A stretch of DNA of 64,000 nucleotides from Pedobacter kyonggii (lineage in GTDB: Bacteria > Bacteroidota > Bacteroidia > Sphingobacteriales > Sphingobacteriaceae). Below the pieces are notes generated by a model. That model saw only the letters and a program-made list of their open reading frames with translations, ran no database searches and was not told where the DNA came from. The position numbers and the translations under genes were made by a program. Numbering within the stretch: the stretch's first letter is position 1; each line of letters starts with the position of its first letter. Below are positions 1 to 9,283 of this stretch, piece after piece. Location: positions 1-64,000 of the forward strand of contig NZ_SIXF01000030.1 in the NCBI RefSeq assembly GCF_004310665.1, given 5' to 3'.

Positions 1-288
1 GTGGAAAAAGTACCCGCGTTTATTTCAGCCTGCTATGGGATGATGCTATTGGCAGCGCACGAAACCAACCTGGCCGAAAAGGTTTCTCTGCCTGGAACAA
101 AATGGTATAAGAATGCGTTGAGGACAAGAACAACAACAGGCGATATACTAAACAGATTCAGAGCAGAAAAATGGCTGGAAAGTATCAGAATCAATTTTTC
201 CGACTTCGTGAACATAGAGAAAAAAATAGCAAAGTTGGAAAAATTAGCCAATCCTATCCTGTCTTCACTTTTTTACATGAGAAATTAG
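1..288 (+). pseudogene. IS transposase, C-terminal part (cut by window edge)
   Basis: The reading frame is open at position 1 and ends at 288, so only the last 95 or so residues are visible. From memory the segment resembles the C-terminal tail of IS4/IS701-type DDE transposases of Bacteroidota: a VPAFISACYGMMLLAAHET-like helix, then a KWYKN...TTGDILNRFR stretch, then a short tail ending in FYMRN. The catalytic DDE residues would lie upstream, outside the window. Whether the element is intact cannot be judged. A simple pair of hairpins follows at 301-344. Family assignment is from pattern recall. Confidence 0.55.
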
Positions 289-300
289 CCAAACTCAAGA

Positions 301-344
301 CTTTGGTTTTAACCAAAGAAGTCAAGTTTTTTAAACTTGACTTC
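301..344. terminator. Two adjacent perfect hairpins, probable bidirectional terminator
   Basis: An 8-bp stem (301-308 with 311-318, 2-nt loop) is followed at once by a 12-bp stem (318-329 with 333-344, TTT loop). They lie between the convergent transposase end (288) and the minus-strand ferritin-like gene (stop at 379). T-rich stretches follow on both sides, which suits transcription termination from both directions. Confidence 0.5.
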
Positions 345-378
345 TTAATATATTTTCGCAATGACGATCTGCGATTAT

Positions 379-993
379 TTAAGCACTTATCGGTAGTTCT
401 GCAGCTAAGGCAGCAACCCAACTTTCAAATAAAGCTTTTTCAATTTTGATTACTTCAGCTGCATGATTTTCCCAATCATCAGAAAAACTAACCAGTTGGT
501 TCATCATTTCTTCTAAGTGGCCTTCCTCTTCTAAAATAATCGATTTTACGTTTACCTTGCTTTTTGCTTCATCTAAAACCGCTTGATAAATTGGATACAA
601 TTCATCGGCACGCACTTCAATCGCATATGTAACAAATAAATAGGCAGCGAATTTTAAATCGTAACCAGAAAGGTTAAATACAGCTTTTAAATAACGGCAA
701 ACCGCAATATCTAAAGCATGCAAATAGTATTTTGTATGATTTGGGGATAACAATTCGGCATTGGTGTAAGTTTTACAAAGTGTCTCATTAATCTTCGAAA
801 TCTGCTTCTTTAAATAATAAGCATGGCGGTGCTCTTCTGCAGCGTGTTTAAGAATAATCAGGTTTACATTCTCTTTATGCTCTGAAGCTGAAATCTTCTT
901 TGCACCTGCATTTTCCATATAAGATAACGTATTTAACCATTTGGCATGCAATACGTTATCTGAAACTATCGATTTTAAATTTGAAGCTAACAT
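379..993 (-). CDS. Ferritin-like di-iron protein
   Basis: A 204-residue all-helical protein with the carboxylate-bridged di-iron ligand pattern: Glu27, Glu54-x-x-His57, Glu126 and Glu156-x-x-His159, one set per helix of a four-helix bundle. This is the spacing of the ferritin-like superfamily (rubrerythrin, MiaE-like hydroxylases, rubrerythrin-related enzymes). It is soluble, with no signal peptide. The substrate cannot be read from sequence. A MiaE-like tRNA hydroxylase is possible but MiaE signatures were not recognised, and miaA lies far away at 53493. It is likely transcribed alone or after the E2 gene, with 73 bp between them. Confidence 0.7.
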   Translation of the reverse strand: MLASNLKSIVSDNVLHAKWLNTLSYMENAGAKKISASEHKENVNLIILKHAAEEHRHAYYLKKQISKINETLCKTYTNAELLSPNHTKYYLHALDIAVCRYLKAVFNLSGYDLKFAAYLFVTYAIEVRADELYPIYQAVLDEAKSKVNVKSIILEEEGHLEEMMNQLVSFSDDWENHAAEVIKIEKALFESWVAALAAELPISA

Positions 994-1066
994 TCTTGAT
1001 TGTTAAACTGGTAAATTGTTTAGTGGTTAATATTATACAAACTGAAAACTGTTAATTGTAAACTGA

Positions 1067-2416
1067 CTAAATTTCTCTGTTCAGGTCCCAACTTTCTAAA
1101 TAATCTGCTACTCTACGCACAAACATTCCCCCTAAAGAACCGTCCACAACCCTGTGGTCGTAAGATAAAGACAAGAACATCATATGTCTAATTGCAATCA
1201 CATCACCATGTTCGGTTTCTAAAACAGCTGGTTTCTTTTTAATGGCGCCAACAGCTAAAATAGCCACTTGAGGCTGGTTAATAATTGGTGTGCCCATTAC
1301 ATTTCCGAAACTACCTACATTGGTTAATGTAAAAGTGCCACCTTGCGTTTCATCAGGCTTTAGTTTAGAGTTTCTCGCTCTTGCAGCCAAATCATTAACT
1401 GCTTTTGTTAAGCCAACCAAATTTAACTGATCGGCATTTCTAATTACAGGAACGATTAGGTTTCCACTTGGTAAAGCGGCAGCCATACCAATATTGATAT
1501 CACGTTTTTTGATAATCTGCGTACCGTTAACCGAAACATTGATCATCGGAAAATCTTTTATCGCTTTGGCAACTGCCTCTACAAATATCGGCGTAAAGGT
1601 TATTTTTTCATTTTCACGCTTTTCGAAGCTATTTTTTACTTTATTGCGCCATAAAACCATATTGGTTACGTCGGCTTCAACAAACGAAGTTACATGCGGT
1701 GAAGTTGTTTTACTCATTACCATATGATCGGCAATCAGTTTACGCATCCTGTCCATTTCGATAATTTCATCGCCACCACTAACACTGGTTGTTGATGTTT
1801 TATTTACAACTGTTGCTGAACTTGCTTTATTTTCAGCCGTTTGGTTTGTAGATGGAGTAGGCGCTGTTATGATAACTGTTTTAGTTGAAATTGGCGATGT
1901 TCCAGTTTTATTGGCAATATAATCTAACAGATCGTCTTTATTTAACCGTCCATCAGTACCAGAGCCTTTAATTGCATCAAGTTCAGCTAACGAAATATTT
2001 TCTTGTGCAGCAATACTTTTAACCAGAGGTGAATAAAAGCGATCAGACGAGCTGAAATCAGTTGCTACAGTTGTGTTTTCTGATGGTAGTTGTGCAATTC
2101 CAGGAATAGTTTCAATTTTTTCTTCAGTTATTGGCTTTTCTACAACCGGAGCTTCTGTTGTAGCGGTTTCTCCGTCTTCGGTTTCAATAATGGCAATTAC
2201 ATCACCCACTTGGGCAACTTCATCTGCAGCAAATAACTGTTTTACCAATTTACCGGCAACCGGAGAAGGAACTTCAGAGTCTACCTTATCAGTAGCGATT
2301 TCCAGAATGGTATCATCTAAATCAATAGAATCACCTGGTTGTTTTACCCATTTAATCACCGTTGCTTCCGCAACACTTTCACCCATTTTTGGTAACAATA
2401 GTTCGTATTGAGCCAT
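1067..2416 (-). CDS. 2-oxo acid dehydrogenase E2, dihydrolipoamide acyltransferase
   Basis: This is the acyltransferase core of a 2-oxo acid dehydrogenase complex (449 residues). In order: an N-terminal lipoyl domain (about 1-77) with lipoyl-lysine Lys44 in the TDKVDSEV motif; an acidic, Ala/Thr-rich linker; a peripheral subunit-binding domain (about 127-168, SPLVKSIA...GSGTDGRL); a second Thr/Ser-rich linker; and the catalytic domain (about 220-449) with SYDHRVVDG near the C-terminus, where His421 is the active-site base. A single lipoyl domain and this layout fit branched-chain 2-oxoacid or 2-oxoglutarate E2 proteins better than pyruvate E2. The partner E1 and E3 genes are not adjacent, so the exact complex is left open. 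Confidence 0.93.
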   Translation of the reverse strand: MAQYELLLPKMGESVAEATVIKWVKQPGDSIDLDDTILEIATDKVDSEVPSPVAGKLVKQLFAADEVAQVGDVIAIIETEDGETATTEAPVVEKPITEEKIETIPGIAQLPSENTTVATDFSSSDRFYSPLVKSIAAQENISLAELDAIKGSGTDGRLNKDDLLDYIANKTGTSPISTKTVIITAPTPSTNQTAENKASSATVVNKTSTTSVSGGDEIIEMDRMRKLIADHMVMSKTTSPHVTSFVEADVTNMVLWRNKVKNSFEKRENEKITFTPIFVEAVAKAIKDFPMINVSVNGTQIIKKRDINIGMAAALPSGNLIVPVIRNADQLNLVGLTKAVNDLAARARNSKLKPDETQGGTFTLTNVGSFGNVMGTPIINQPQVAILAVGAIKKKPAVLETEHGDVIAIRHMMFLSLSYDHRVVDGSLGGMFVRRVADYLESWDLNREI

Positions 2417-2449
2417 ATTAAATTACAGTATTTTATATTGGTAATGCCA

Positions 2450-2457
2450 CAAAAATA
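2450..2457 (-). promoter_or_regulatory. Putative -7 box for the E2 gene
   Basis: Read on the minus strand this is TATTTTTG, a match to the Bacteroidota TAnnTTTG box. It is 33 nt before the E2 start codon, so a transcript would begin near 2444 with a leader of about 27 nt. The -33 region is only a weak TTTA. Confidence 0.45.
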
Positions 2458-2472
2458 CAGTTTTTATTCTTT

Positions 2473-3717
2473 CTAAACTGTTTCTTTAAGGAGATTTAAT
2501 AACATGGCTAGTGCCGATGCTGCAGAACGTTCGATGTTTTGAATGCGTTTGTTGCTGAAATTAAACAACTTAGCTACAGTTTTGTGTTTTGAAGAAATTG
2601 CAATCCATACCGTGCCAACTGGTTTGTCTTCTGTTCCGCCATCTGGACCGGCAATGCCACTAACCGCAATAGCATAATCTGTTTTGAAATGTTTAATTGC
2701 ACCTTCGGCCATTTCTGTTACGGTTTGTTCGCTCACGGCCCCAAAGGTGTTTAAAGTATTTTCTTTGACACCAAGAATAGATTCTTTAAGTTCGTAGGCA
2801 TACGCTACTGCCCCGCCCCAATAAACCGAAGAAGAACCTGGGTGCTGCGTAATCAGGTGTGCTATGTATCCACCGGTACAGCTTTCTGCTGTAGATAAAG
2901 TCAAACCCTTACTTTTCATGAGGTTCAGGATCGCTTTTTCCAAGGGAATATCTTCATCTGTTACTACAAACTTGTTTACTTTTGAAATAATCTCTTTGGC
3001 GTAAAGCTCAACTTCTTTAAGTAACGCTGTTTCGTTATCGCCTTTGGCCGATAAGCGCAAACGTACTTGTCCTAATTTTGGCAGATAAGCCAATTTGATG
3101 TGTGCTGGCAAGCTATCTTCAATTTCCTCGATCTCTTTGGCCAAAAATGATTCGCCTATATTTGCAGTAAGAATGGTTTTATGTACAATAAATGGCAGCT
3201 TAAATCTGCTCGTAATTCTGGGTAGAATTTCGTCATCCATCAGGTACATCATTTCGTAAGGCACACCTGGCATCGATACAAAAATGGTATCGTTTTGTTC
3301 AAACCACATGCATGGCGCGGTACCATTTTTATTTACAATAACCTCACAACCATCAGGTACATCAGCTTGCTGAATATTGATATCCAATAAAGGGCGCTTG
3401 TATTTTTCGAAAATCTGACGAACCATTTCCAGTGCTCCAGGATCATTTCGAAAGCCCATATTGAAATACTTTGCCAAGGTTTTCTTGGTAATATCATCTT
3501 TCGTCGGGCCTAGTCCGCCAGTAATTAAAACAATATCTGCACGTTTTTCGGCAAGTTCGAGCGCTTCTAAAATATGTTGCTCATCATCAGAAACTGAAGT
3601 AATTTGCTTCACGGAGACACCAATTAAATTTAACTGTTTAGCCATCCAGGCAGAATTGGTATCAACGATTTGGCCAATGAGAATCTCATCACCAATGGTA
3701 ATAATTTCGGCTAGCAT
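2473..3717 (-). CDS. cinA: CinA-like nicotinamide-nucleotide amidase
   Basis: A 414-residue two-domain protein. The N-terminal molybdopterin-binding-like (MoCF) domain spans about 1-170 and carries ITGGLGPTKDD. The C-terminal CinA/PncC amidohydrolase domain (about 255-410) has the catalytic serine region STAESCTGG and SGIAGPDGGT. The family deamidates nicotinamide mononucleotide to nicotinic acid mononucleotide in pyridine-nucleotide salvage, and the N-domain of related proteins hydrolyses ADP-ribose. Length is normal for full-length CinA. The start at 3717 lies 3 bp from the stop of the LptD-like gene, so the two are probably co-transcribed. Confidence 0.93.
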   Translation of the reverse strand: MLAEIITIGDEILIGQIVDTNSAWMAKQLNLIGVSVKQITSVSDDEQHILEALELAEKRADIVLITGGLGPTKDDITKKTLAKYFNMGFRNDPGALEMVRQIFEKYKRPLLDINIQQADVPDGCEVIVNKNGTAPCMWFEQNDTIFVSMPGVPYEMMYLMDDEILPRITSRFKLPFIVHKTILTANIGESFLAKEIEEIEDSLPAHIKLAYLPKLGQVRLRLSAKGDNETALLKEVELYAKEIISKVNKFVVTDEDIPLEKAILNLMKSKGLTLSTAESCTGGYIAHLITQHPGSSSVYWGGAVAYAYELKESILGVKENTLNTFGAVSEQTVTEMAEGAIKHFKTDYAIAVSGIAGPDGGTEDKPVGTVWIAISSKHKTVAKLFNFSNKRIQNIERSAASALAMLLNLLKETV

Positions 3718-3720
3718 AAT

Positions 3721-6381
3721 TTATTGGTATGTGCTGTAAAAACCTTGTCTTTTGCTCAATTTCAGATCCTGTAATATGGATGCCTTAACTTTTATGGTAA
3801 CAGAATAACTTTTGTAAGCACCGTATGGAACCCAGTTTACACTCATATCCCAGCAATGTAGATCGCGATAAATAGCTAAATTCATTGGAGTTAAGCCATT
3901 GTTCTTAAAATCGTAACCTGAGTTAAAAGTAACTTTCCATTTTGGTGTTAAGTTAACATCGCCATTAAAGTTTAGTGTATTCGAAATTGTATTGTTGTTT
4001 CCGTCGTTTGAATATTGAAAACTATAAGAGAAAGAGAAATTCCAGGGAATGTTAAAATCAACGAAAGCATTTGGATCACGACTTATAGCCGCTAATTGCT
4101 CCGATTGTATATCGGTCAATCCTTTTTTATTCGCTGCTTCACCTAATTTATCATTAGCCTCGTTTTTACGTTTTAATGCCTCTGGATTTAAACTATAATC
4201 GAATGAGAAACCAAAGTTAGTTAAACGGGGTAAAAATTTACCTTTTTGAAAAAATAAACGATCTTCTCTGATTTTTGAAGACAGACCATTAACCAGGGTA
4301 TCTTTAAGTGAATATGGATCTAATGTTCCATTATAATTTATCCCCAATTTATCGGTAAACTGCGACCGGCCACTAAAACCAATGGTTGATAATTTATAAG
4401 AAGGGGCCAGGAAATTATATGAACCGCTAAAACTCAAACCTTGAATAATCGGGATCTTTTTTGAGCCTGTTCCGGTCGTATCGTTTTTATTCCTCACCTT
4501 CAGTTCTACGGTATTATCCAACCCAAAACCGATGGATGCATTGGGGCCGCCAAAAGAGCCTGGCTGTGCCATACCATCAAAAATGGAGTATTTTAAAGGT
4601 TGGCCACTAGTATAAATTTGATTACCATTTTGATCTATTGCAGGCCTATAAGGCCCTGCTCCTGCTTTTGTGAAATCCGGAGAATAAGAGAAGGAAACAT
4701 TCGGGGTCATTACATGCCTCAATGCCTGGATTTTGCCTGCTGGATTAAAATCTCTTCTTCCATAAATTTTAGTCGACATACTAGTTGATAGGCTGTAGCT
4801 GCCAGCTCTTTTAAACCCACTGAGCGTATCTTCTCTAAAAGTATAGGTATTATCGGCAAATTGTGTATATCTTCTATTTACACTCTGAAAATTCCAAACC
4901 TCATTATAGGTGCCACCCAAACTAAAGTTTAAATATTTTAAGGCAGTAAAAGACATGTTTATCGGAATACTATGCGAAAATCCACTTCTTAATCGCTTTA
5001 AACCATCATTTTGGAACAACAAACTATCAAAAGTGTCAATTCTGTTGGTTCCCTGTAAGCTATAGCCAACCGTTATTTTTTCATACCATTTTTGTTCGCC
5101 AACAGCATCCTTAGGGCGAAATGGGTTAAATGTAGGTACGTTGAATGTCATTTCGGGCAACCTTAACGATATCGCTCTGGTACTTAAAGTCTGATCACTT
5201 GATGCGGCCAAAGAGAAGTTCATCCCGTTCGAATAGGCCTTCGCATAACTGATACTACTACTTGTTGAGTTGGTTGCGATGGTATTAATATCGTAAGTAG
5301 TACCTGCAGCTGTATTTTTGTAATAACCAGATCTGCCTGTCGATACCAATCTTACACTGGCACTAAATGTAGTACCTGGATTGGCATTGGCGTTTTGACT
5401 ATGGCTCCAATTGATACTAAAGTTTTTGGTCGGATTTTTAAAAGCTTCAGTGCCTTCTAAACCATCTTTAAAACTAGAGTAAGCTAAGTTAATGTTACCG
5501 TTGTATTTATATCTTTTAGTGTAATTACTTAACAAGCTTGTTTCATAAGAACCATTGGTATATATGGAACCTAAAAGTTTAGCATCCCAGTAATCGTTCA
5601 ATCCTAGGTAATAACCACCGTTTTGCAAGAAAAAACCCCTAGTTGCATCTTCGCCTGGTGTGGGAAGGATTACACCTGATGTTCGTTTATTGGGTTTTGG
5701 AAAAAAAGCAAATGGCAGCCCCAAAAACGTGGGGATATCTTCGATAATCATGTAAACCGGCCCGGTAATGATCTGTTTCTCAGTTACCACCCCCTTAGAA
5801 ATCATTAATCCAAAATGTGGGTGTGGAAGATTACAGGTACTGTACATTACATTTTTAATGTGCAGCTCATCATCTATTTGCTTTTTGCTCTGTCCACCAG
5901 AAAAGAAACCTCCTTCTTGTTCAGAAAAAACACCATATACTTTGGCCCGGGTTGTTTCTGAATTGTAAAAAATAGAATCTGCTATTGCTGTTCCATCAGT
6001 GCCCGATTTAAAGATTGGTTTTCCGGTATATCTACCTGTTTTCGGATCTTTAGTGCCACGTGCAAATATGGAATTTTGCTTTTTATCGTATTTGATATAA
6101 GCCGCATCTAGCTCAAAATCACCGTATACCACCCTTGCGTTTCCGTATAAATATACAATGCTTTTATCAGCACTCATTTTTACCGAATCCTCCGCTTTGT
6201 ATTCTACTTTCTGGTCGATACTACTATTATTTTTACCTGTCTTTTTAGTCGTATCCTTTTTGGTTGTGTCTTGTTGGATGATTTGTTGCAATGAAAAATG
6301 AGAAAATGCGTTAGCTTTACCAACAACAAGTGTTAATAAAATGACAGATATTAGTAAAATAGAGCTCTTAAGAAGTTTCAA
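3721..6381 (-). CDS. LptD/OstA-like outer-membrane LPS-assembly barrel
   Basis: An 886-residue protein with an N-terminal signal peptide (about 1-26, ending near KANAFS), a Thr/Lys-rich linker, an OstA-type periplasmic beta-jellyroll (about 60-210), then a long C-terminal beta-barrel of alternating aromatic/polar strands. Bacteroidota homologues are annotated as putative LPS assembly protein LptD, which inserts LPS in the outer leaflet. Translation appears to start at a TTG codon at 6381: a stop lies in frame just upstream and no ATG precedes the signal peptide. The gene is divergent from the amidase gene at 6411, and cinA follows it closely, an arrangement that suits envelope biogenesis. Confidence 0.85.
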   Translation of the reverse strand: MKLLKSSILLISVILLTLVVGKANAFSHFSLQQIIQQDTTKKDTTKKTGKNNSSIDQKVEYKAEDSVKMSADKSIVYLYGNARVVYGDFELDAAYIKYDKKQNSIFARGTKDPKTGRYTGKPIFKSGTDGTAIADSIFYNSETTRAKVYGVFSEQEGGFFSGGQSKKQIDDELHIKNVMYSTCNLPHPHFGLMISKGVVTEKQIITGPVYMIIEDIPTFLGLPFAFFPKPNKRTSGVILPTPGEDATRGFFLQNGGYYLGLNDYWDAKLLGSIYTNGSYETSLLSNYTKRYKYNGNINLAYSSFKDGLEGTEAFKNPTKNFSINWSHSQNANANPGTTFSASVRLVSTGRSGYYKNTAAGTTYDINTIATNSTSSSISYAKAYSNGMNFSLAASSDQTLSTRAISLRLPEMTFNVPTFNPFRPKDAVGEQKWYEKITVGYSLQGTNRIDTFDSLLFQNDGLKRLRSGFSHSIPINMSFTALKYLNFSLGGTYNEVWNFQSVNRRYTQFADNTYTFREDTLSGFKRAGSYSLSTSMSTKIYGRRDFNPAGKIQALRHVMTPNVSFSYSPDFTKAGAGPYRPAIDQNGNQIYTSGQPLKYSIFDGMAQPGSFGGPNASIGFGLDNTVELKVRNKNDTTGTGSKKIPIIQGLSFSGSYNFLAPSYKLSTIGFSGRSQFTDKLGINYNGTLDPYSLKDTLVNGLSSKIREDRLFFQKGKFLPRLTNFGFSFDYSLNPEALKRKNEANDKLGEAANKKGLTDIQSEQLAAISRDPNAFVDFNIPWNFSFSYSFQYSNDGNNNTISNTLNFNGDVNLTPKWKVTFNSGYDFKNNGLTPMNLAIYRDLHCWDMSVNWVPYGAYKSYSVTIKVKASILQDLKLSKRQGFYSTYQ

Positions 6382-6397
6382 ATTCGTATTTGAATGT

Positions 6398-6405
6398 TAT
6401 TTTTG
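6398..6405 (+). promoter_or_regulatory. Putative -7 box for the amidase pair
   Basis: TATTTTTG matches TAnnTTTG exactly. Transcription would begin near 6411, supporting translation from the ATG at 6456 rather than the earlier TTG (6390). No convincing -33 TTTG was found at the usual distance. The box sits in the short gap between the divergent LptD-like and amidase genes. Confidence 0.4.
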
Positions 6406-6455
6406 CACAAATGTTTAATCAAAAACGTTCAAAATTAGTGAAAAATATACCATTG

Positions 6456-7319
6456 ATGTATCTTAAATCCATTTTAACAATTATTATTTATTTAGTGTTA
6501 TCAAATTCAATTGATAATCAGGTGTTTGCGCAAGAATATAAAATTAAAACAATCGTGATCGATGCTGGTCACGGTGGTAAGGATGGTGCAACCCACGGTG
6601 TGTATTCGAAGGAAAAAGATGTGGCGCTTAAAACGGCATTGAACCTTGGCCGCGCGCTCCAAGATAGTTTGAAAGATATCAAAGTTATTTATACCCGAGA
6701 GTCGGATGTATTTATTCCTTTATACGAACGTATCAATATTGCAAATAATGCAAAGGCCGATTTATTTATTTCTATCCACTTAAACGATATGCCTGTTAGG
6801 GTATCGAGAGTGGTAGATTATTATAAAAAAGTTAGAGGCAGAAAAGTACCTGTTTATAGAACCGTTACTTCCAAAAGCACTTCAACCAGGGGAACAGAGA
6901 CCTTCGTTTCTGGAACTGGTCGTTTAGGTGAGCAGGATGAGGTGATTAAACGAGAAAATGCATCGATTTTTCTGGAAGAGAATTATCAGAAGAACTATGA
7001 AGGATTTATTGCGAATACCCCCGAAAGTGACATTATGTTATCGTTGATGAAACAAACCAATAGAGATAGGAGTTTAAAGTTTGCTTCGATGCTTCAACAA
7101 GAATATGTTAATGCTGGCCGCGTCAACAGGGGTGTTCAAGAGAAAAGCCTTGCGGTATTGGCCCGTGCAGCTATGCCAGCTGTGTTAACAGAGATAGGTT
7201 TTGTAAGTAATCCAGATGAAGAAGATTATATGAATTCTCCTGAGGGACAAAATGAAATTGTAAATGGAATTATTAAAGCAATTAAAAATTATAAACGCAT
7301 AGCTGAAACATCATTTTAA
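6456..7319 (+). CDS. N-acetylmuramoyl-L-alanine amidase (first copy)
   Basis: This zinc amidase cleaves the amide bond between MurNAc and the stem peptide of peptidoglycan. After a signal peptide (MYLKSILTIIIYLVL..., cut near VFAQ) comes an Amidase_3 domain: IVIDAGHGGKDGA with the first zinc His, a conserved Glu region, SIHLND with the second His, and TEIGFVSN with the catalytic Glu. About 287 residues from this start. Starts at 6411 (ATG) and 6390 (TTG) are in frame but would put extra hydrophilic residues ahead of the signal peptide and lie on or before the predicted transcription start. A shorter paralogue follows 12 bp downstream, so the two form an operon. Confidence 0.9.
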   Translation: MYLKSILTIIIYLVLSNSIDNQVFAQEYKIKTIVIDAGHGGKDGATHGVYSKEKDVALKTALNLGRALQDSLKDIKVIYTRESDVFIPLYERINIANNAKADLFISIHLNDMPVRVSRVVDYYKKVRGRKVPVYRTVTSKSTSTRGTETFVSGTGRLGEQDEVIKRENASIFLEENYQKNYEGFIANTPESDIMLSLMKQTNRDRSLKFASMLQQEYVNAGRVNRGVQEKSLAVLARAAMPAVLTEIGFVSNPDEEDYMNSPEGQNEIVNGIIKAIKNYKRIAETSF

Positions 7320-7331
7320 TATCCCTCCTGC

Positions 7332-8108
7332 ATGAAGATTAAACTTCTGATTACAATATTTTTCTTTTCGTTATTAATTGCTGAGAAAGCATCTGCTCAG
7401 GGTTATAAGATCAAAACAATTGTTATAGATCCAGGTCATGGTGGCAGGAAACCCGGAGCCTCTGGTAGTTTTTCAAAAGAAAAAGATGTTTCGTTAAAGA
7501 TTGCATTAAAATTAGGCGCATTATTAAAGGGGCAGATGCCAGATATTAAAATAATTTTCACACGCAAAACAGATATAGATGTTGATTTATACAGGCGGGC
7601 TGAAATAGCTAACGAAGCTAATGCAGATCTTTTTATATCGGTACACTGTAATTCAATGCCCCCAGGCAACAAGCATATTAAAGGAACAGAAACGTTGGTC
7701 GCGGGCTCGCACCGGTTAAAAGAACAAGACGCTGCCATACGTGAAAACGCAGATATTAAATTGGAAAAGAACTACAAAAGCAAGTACGAAGGGTATGATC
7801 CAAGTAACCCGAGCAGTTTTATTCTTTTATCGCTTTTAAAAAATGCCTTTCGAGACAAAAGCATTAAATTTGCCAAATTAATACAGAACAGTTATATCAA
7901 GCGGGATGAGCGATTAAGCCGTGGTGTTAAAGAACAGGGCGTTTTGGTACTGCAGCGTTGTGGTATGCCGGCCGTATTAACAGAAGTAGGTTTTATCTCT
8001 AATAAAGAGGAAGAAAAATATATTAATTCCCAAAATGGACAAAACGAAATCGCCAATTCTATTTTGGAAGCAATAAAAACATACAAAAAAAATATTGAGG
8101 TTAAATAA
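7332..8108 (+). CDS. N-acetylmuramoyl-L-alanine amidase (second copy)
   Basis: A 258-residue paralogue of the preceding gene: signal peptide (about 1-22, ...EKASAQ), then Amidase_3 with VIDPGHGGRKPGA, SVHCNS and TEVGFISN carrying the same zinc ligands and catalytic Glu. It lacks the insertion after the second histidine that lengthens the first copy (the VSRVVDYYKK...TSKSTSTRG stretch). The arrangement points to tandem gene duplication with later change of one insertion loop. Both are likely periplasmic enzymes acting in cell separation. Confidence 0.92.
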   Translation: MKIKLLITIFFFSLLIAEKASAQGYKIKTIVIDPGHGGRKPGASGSFSKEKDVSLKIALKLGALLKGQMPDIKIIFTRKTDIDVDLYRRAEIANEANADLFISVHCNSMPPGNKHIKGTETLVAGSHRLKEQDAAIRENADIKLEKNYKSKYEGYDPSNPSSFILLSLLKNAFRDKSIKFAKLIQNSYIKRDERLSRGVKEQGVLVLQRCGMPAVLTEVGFISNKEEEKYINSQNGQNEIANSILEAIKTYKKNIEVK

Positions 8109-8133
8109 GTGGCATTATAAATGATAGTTATTT

Positions 8134-8141
8134 TAACTTTG
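8134..8141 (+). promoter_or_regulatory. Putative -7 box ahead of the MCE gene
   Basis: TAACTTTG matches TAnnTTTG. If used, the leader to the MCE start at 8277 is about 130 nt. No clear -33 box was seen, so confidence is limited. Confidence 0.3.
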
Positions 8142-8276
8142 GAAAAAATATAAAACAGATACCAAACAAATGGTGCAGCCTTTGTGTATTTATAGGGTTT
8201 AGCACAAGAATTAATTACGCTCTAACAAGTGAAGAAAAGATGCCTTTAGCACTTGTAGCCATTAAATAAAACACTC

Positions 8277-9230
8277 ATGAAGATTAAGAACGAAACCAAA
8301 GTAGGTATTTTAGCTGCATTTGCCATTGCTTTATTAATAATTGGATATAATTTTTTAAAAGGAAATTCAATTTTCTCAAGTGAAACTACATTATATGCAA
8401 AATATACGAGGGTTGACGGTTTAAGTGTATCAAAACCTATCCTAATTAATGGTTATCAGATTGGCCGGGTGGCCAAATTGGATTTACAGCCAGACGGTAG
8501 TATTATTGCGACCCTAAGTATAAATAGCAAATATGAAATTCCCGAAAATAGTATTGCCCGATTAGAAGGTACAGATCTTTTAGGCAGTAAGGCCATTGTA
8601 ATGTCGTTAGGTAATTCAAAAAAGATGGCCGAAGATGGTTATACCTTAAACGCAAATGTAGAAAAAGGCTTAATGGAACAGGTACAGCCTGTTCAAAAGA
8701 AAGCGGAATTAATTATTGGTAAAATGGATTCTATTTTGAGTAGTGTGAACTCTATTCTGAACCCTAGCTTCCAGAAAAACGTTGATAAAAGCTTTAATAG
8801 TATAGCTGGTACATTGGCTTCGTTAGAAACCACATCGAAAAAAGTTGATGGTTTAGTGGGTTCAGAAAGCGCACGTATTGAAGCGATTTTTAAAAATGTT
8901 GAAGGTATAACGGCTAACTTAAATAACAATAACCAAAAAATCAGCGATATCTTAACCAACATTAATACTGTTACCGATAAGTTTGCTGCTGCTAACTTTA
9001 AACAAACCTTGGATAATGCAAACAATGCTATTGCTGATTTACAAAGTGTAATTTCAGGAATTAAAGATGGAAAAGGTAGTTTAGGATTGTTGTTAAACGA
9101 CGATAAAATGTATCAGAATTTAAATAATGCTTCAAAAAATCTTGATGAATTAATGATCGATTTAAAAGCAAATCCTAAACGTTATGTGCACTTCTCGGTA
9201 TTTGGAGGCGGCAATAAAAAAGACAAATAG
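8277..9230 (+). CDS. MCE/MlaD-family lipid transport protein
   Basis: A 317-residue protein with one N-terminal membrane anchor (about 8-27, VGILAAFAIALLIIGYNFL), a single MCE/MlaD beta-barrel domain (about 38-115, KYTRVDGLSVSKPILINGYQIG) and a long helical C-terminal tail rich in Asn, Lys and Ser that may form a channel-like bundle. MlaD-type proteins are substrate-binding parts of ABC systems moving phospholipids between membranes. The MlaE permease and MlaF ATPase are not adjacent here. It follows two amidase genes, giving an envelope theme. Confidence 0.9.
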   Translation: MKIKNETKVGILAAFAIALLIIGYNFLKGNSIFSSETTLYAKYTRVDGLSVSKPILINGYQIGRVAKLDLQPDGSIIATLSINSKYEIPENSIARLEGTDLLGSKAIVMSLGNSKKMAEDGYTLNANVEKGLMEQVQPVQKKAELIIGKMDSILSSVNSILNPSFQKNVDKSFNSIAGTLASLETTSKKVDGLVGSESARIEAIFKNVEGITANLNNNNQKISDILTNINTVTDKFAAANFKQTLDNANNAIADLQSVISGIKDGKGSLGLLLNDDKMYQNLNNASKNLDELMIDLKANPKRYVHFSVFGGGNKKDK

Positions 9231-9250
9231 TTAATTTTTATAAAATCGAA

Positions 9251-9283
9251 AGCCTTACAGTTTTAAATTGTAAGGCTTTTTTT
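9251..9283 (+). terminator. Rho-independent terminator after the MCE gene
   Basis: A 9-bp stem (9251-9259 with 9269-9277) is followed by a run of seven T, 20 bp after the MCE stop codon. Confidence 0.85.

Noticed and set aside
8109-8276. Leader before the MCE gene considered as a riboswitch
   Set aside because: No strong stems or recognised riboswitch motifs; only a possible -7 box could be supported.
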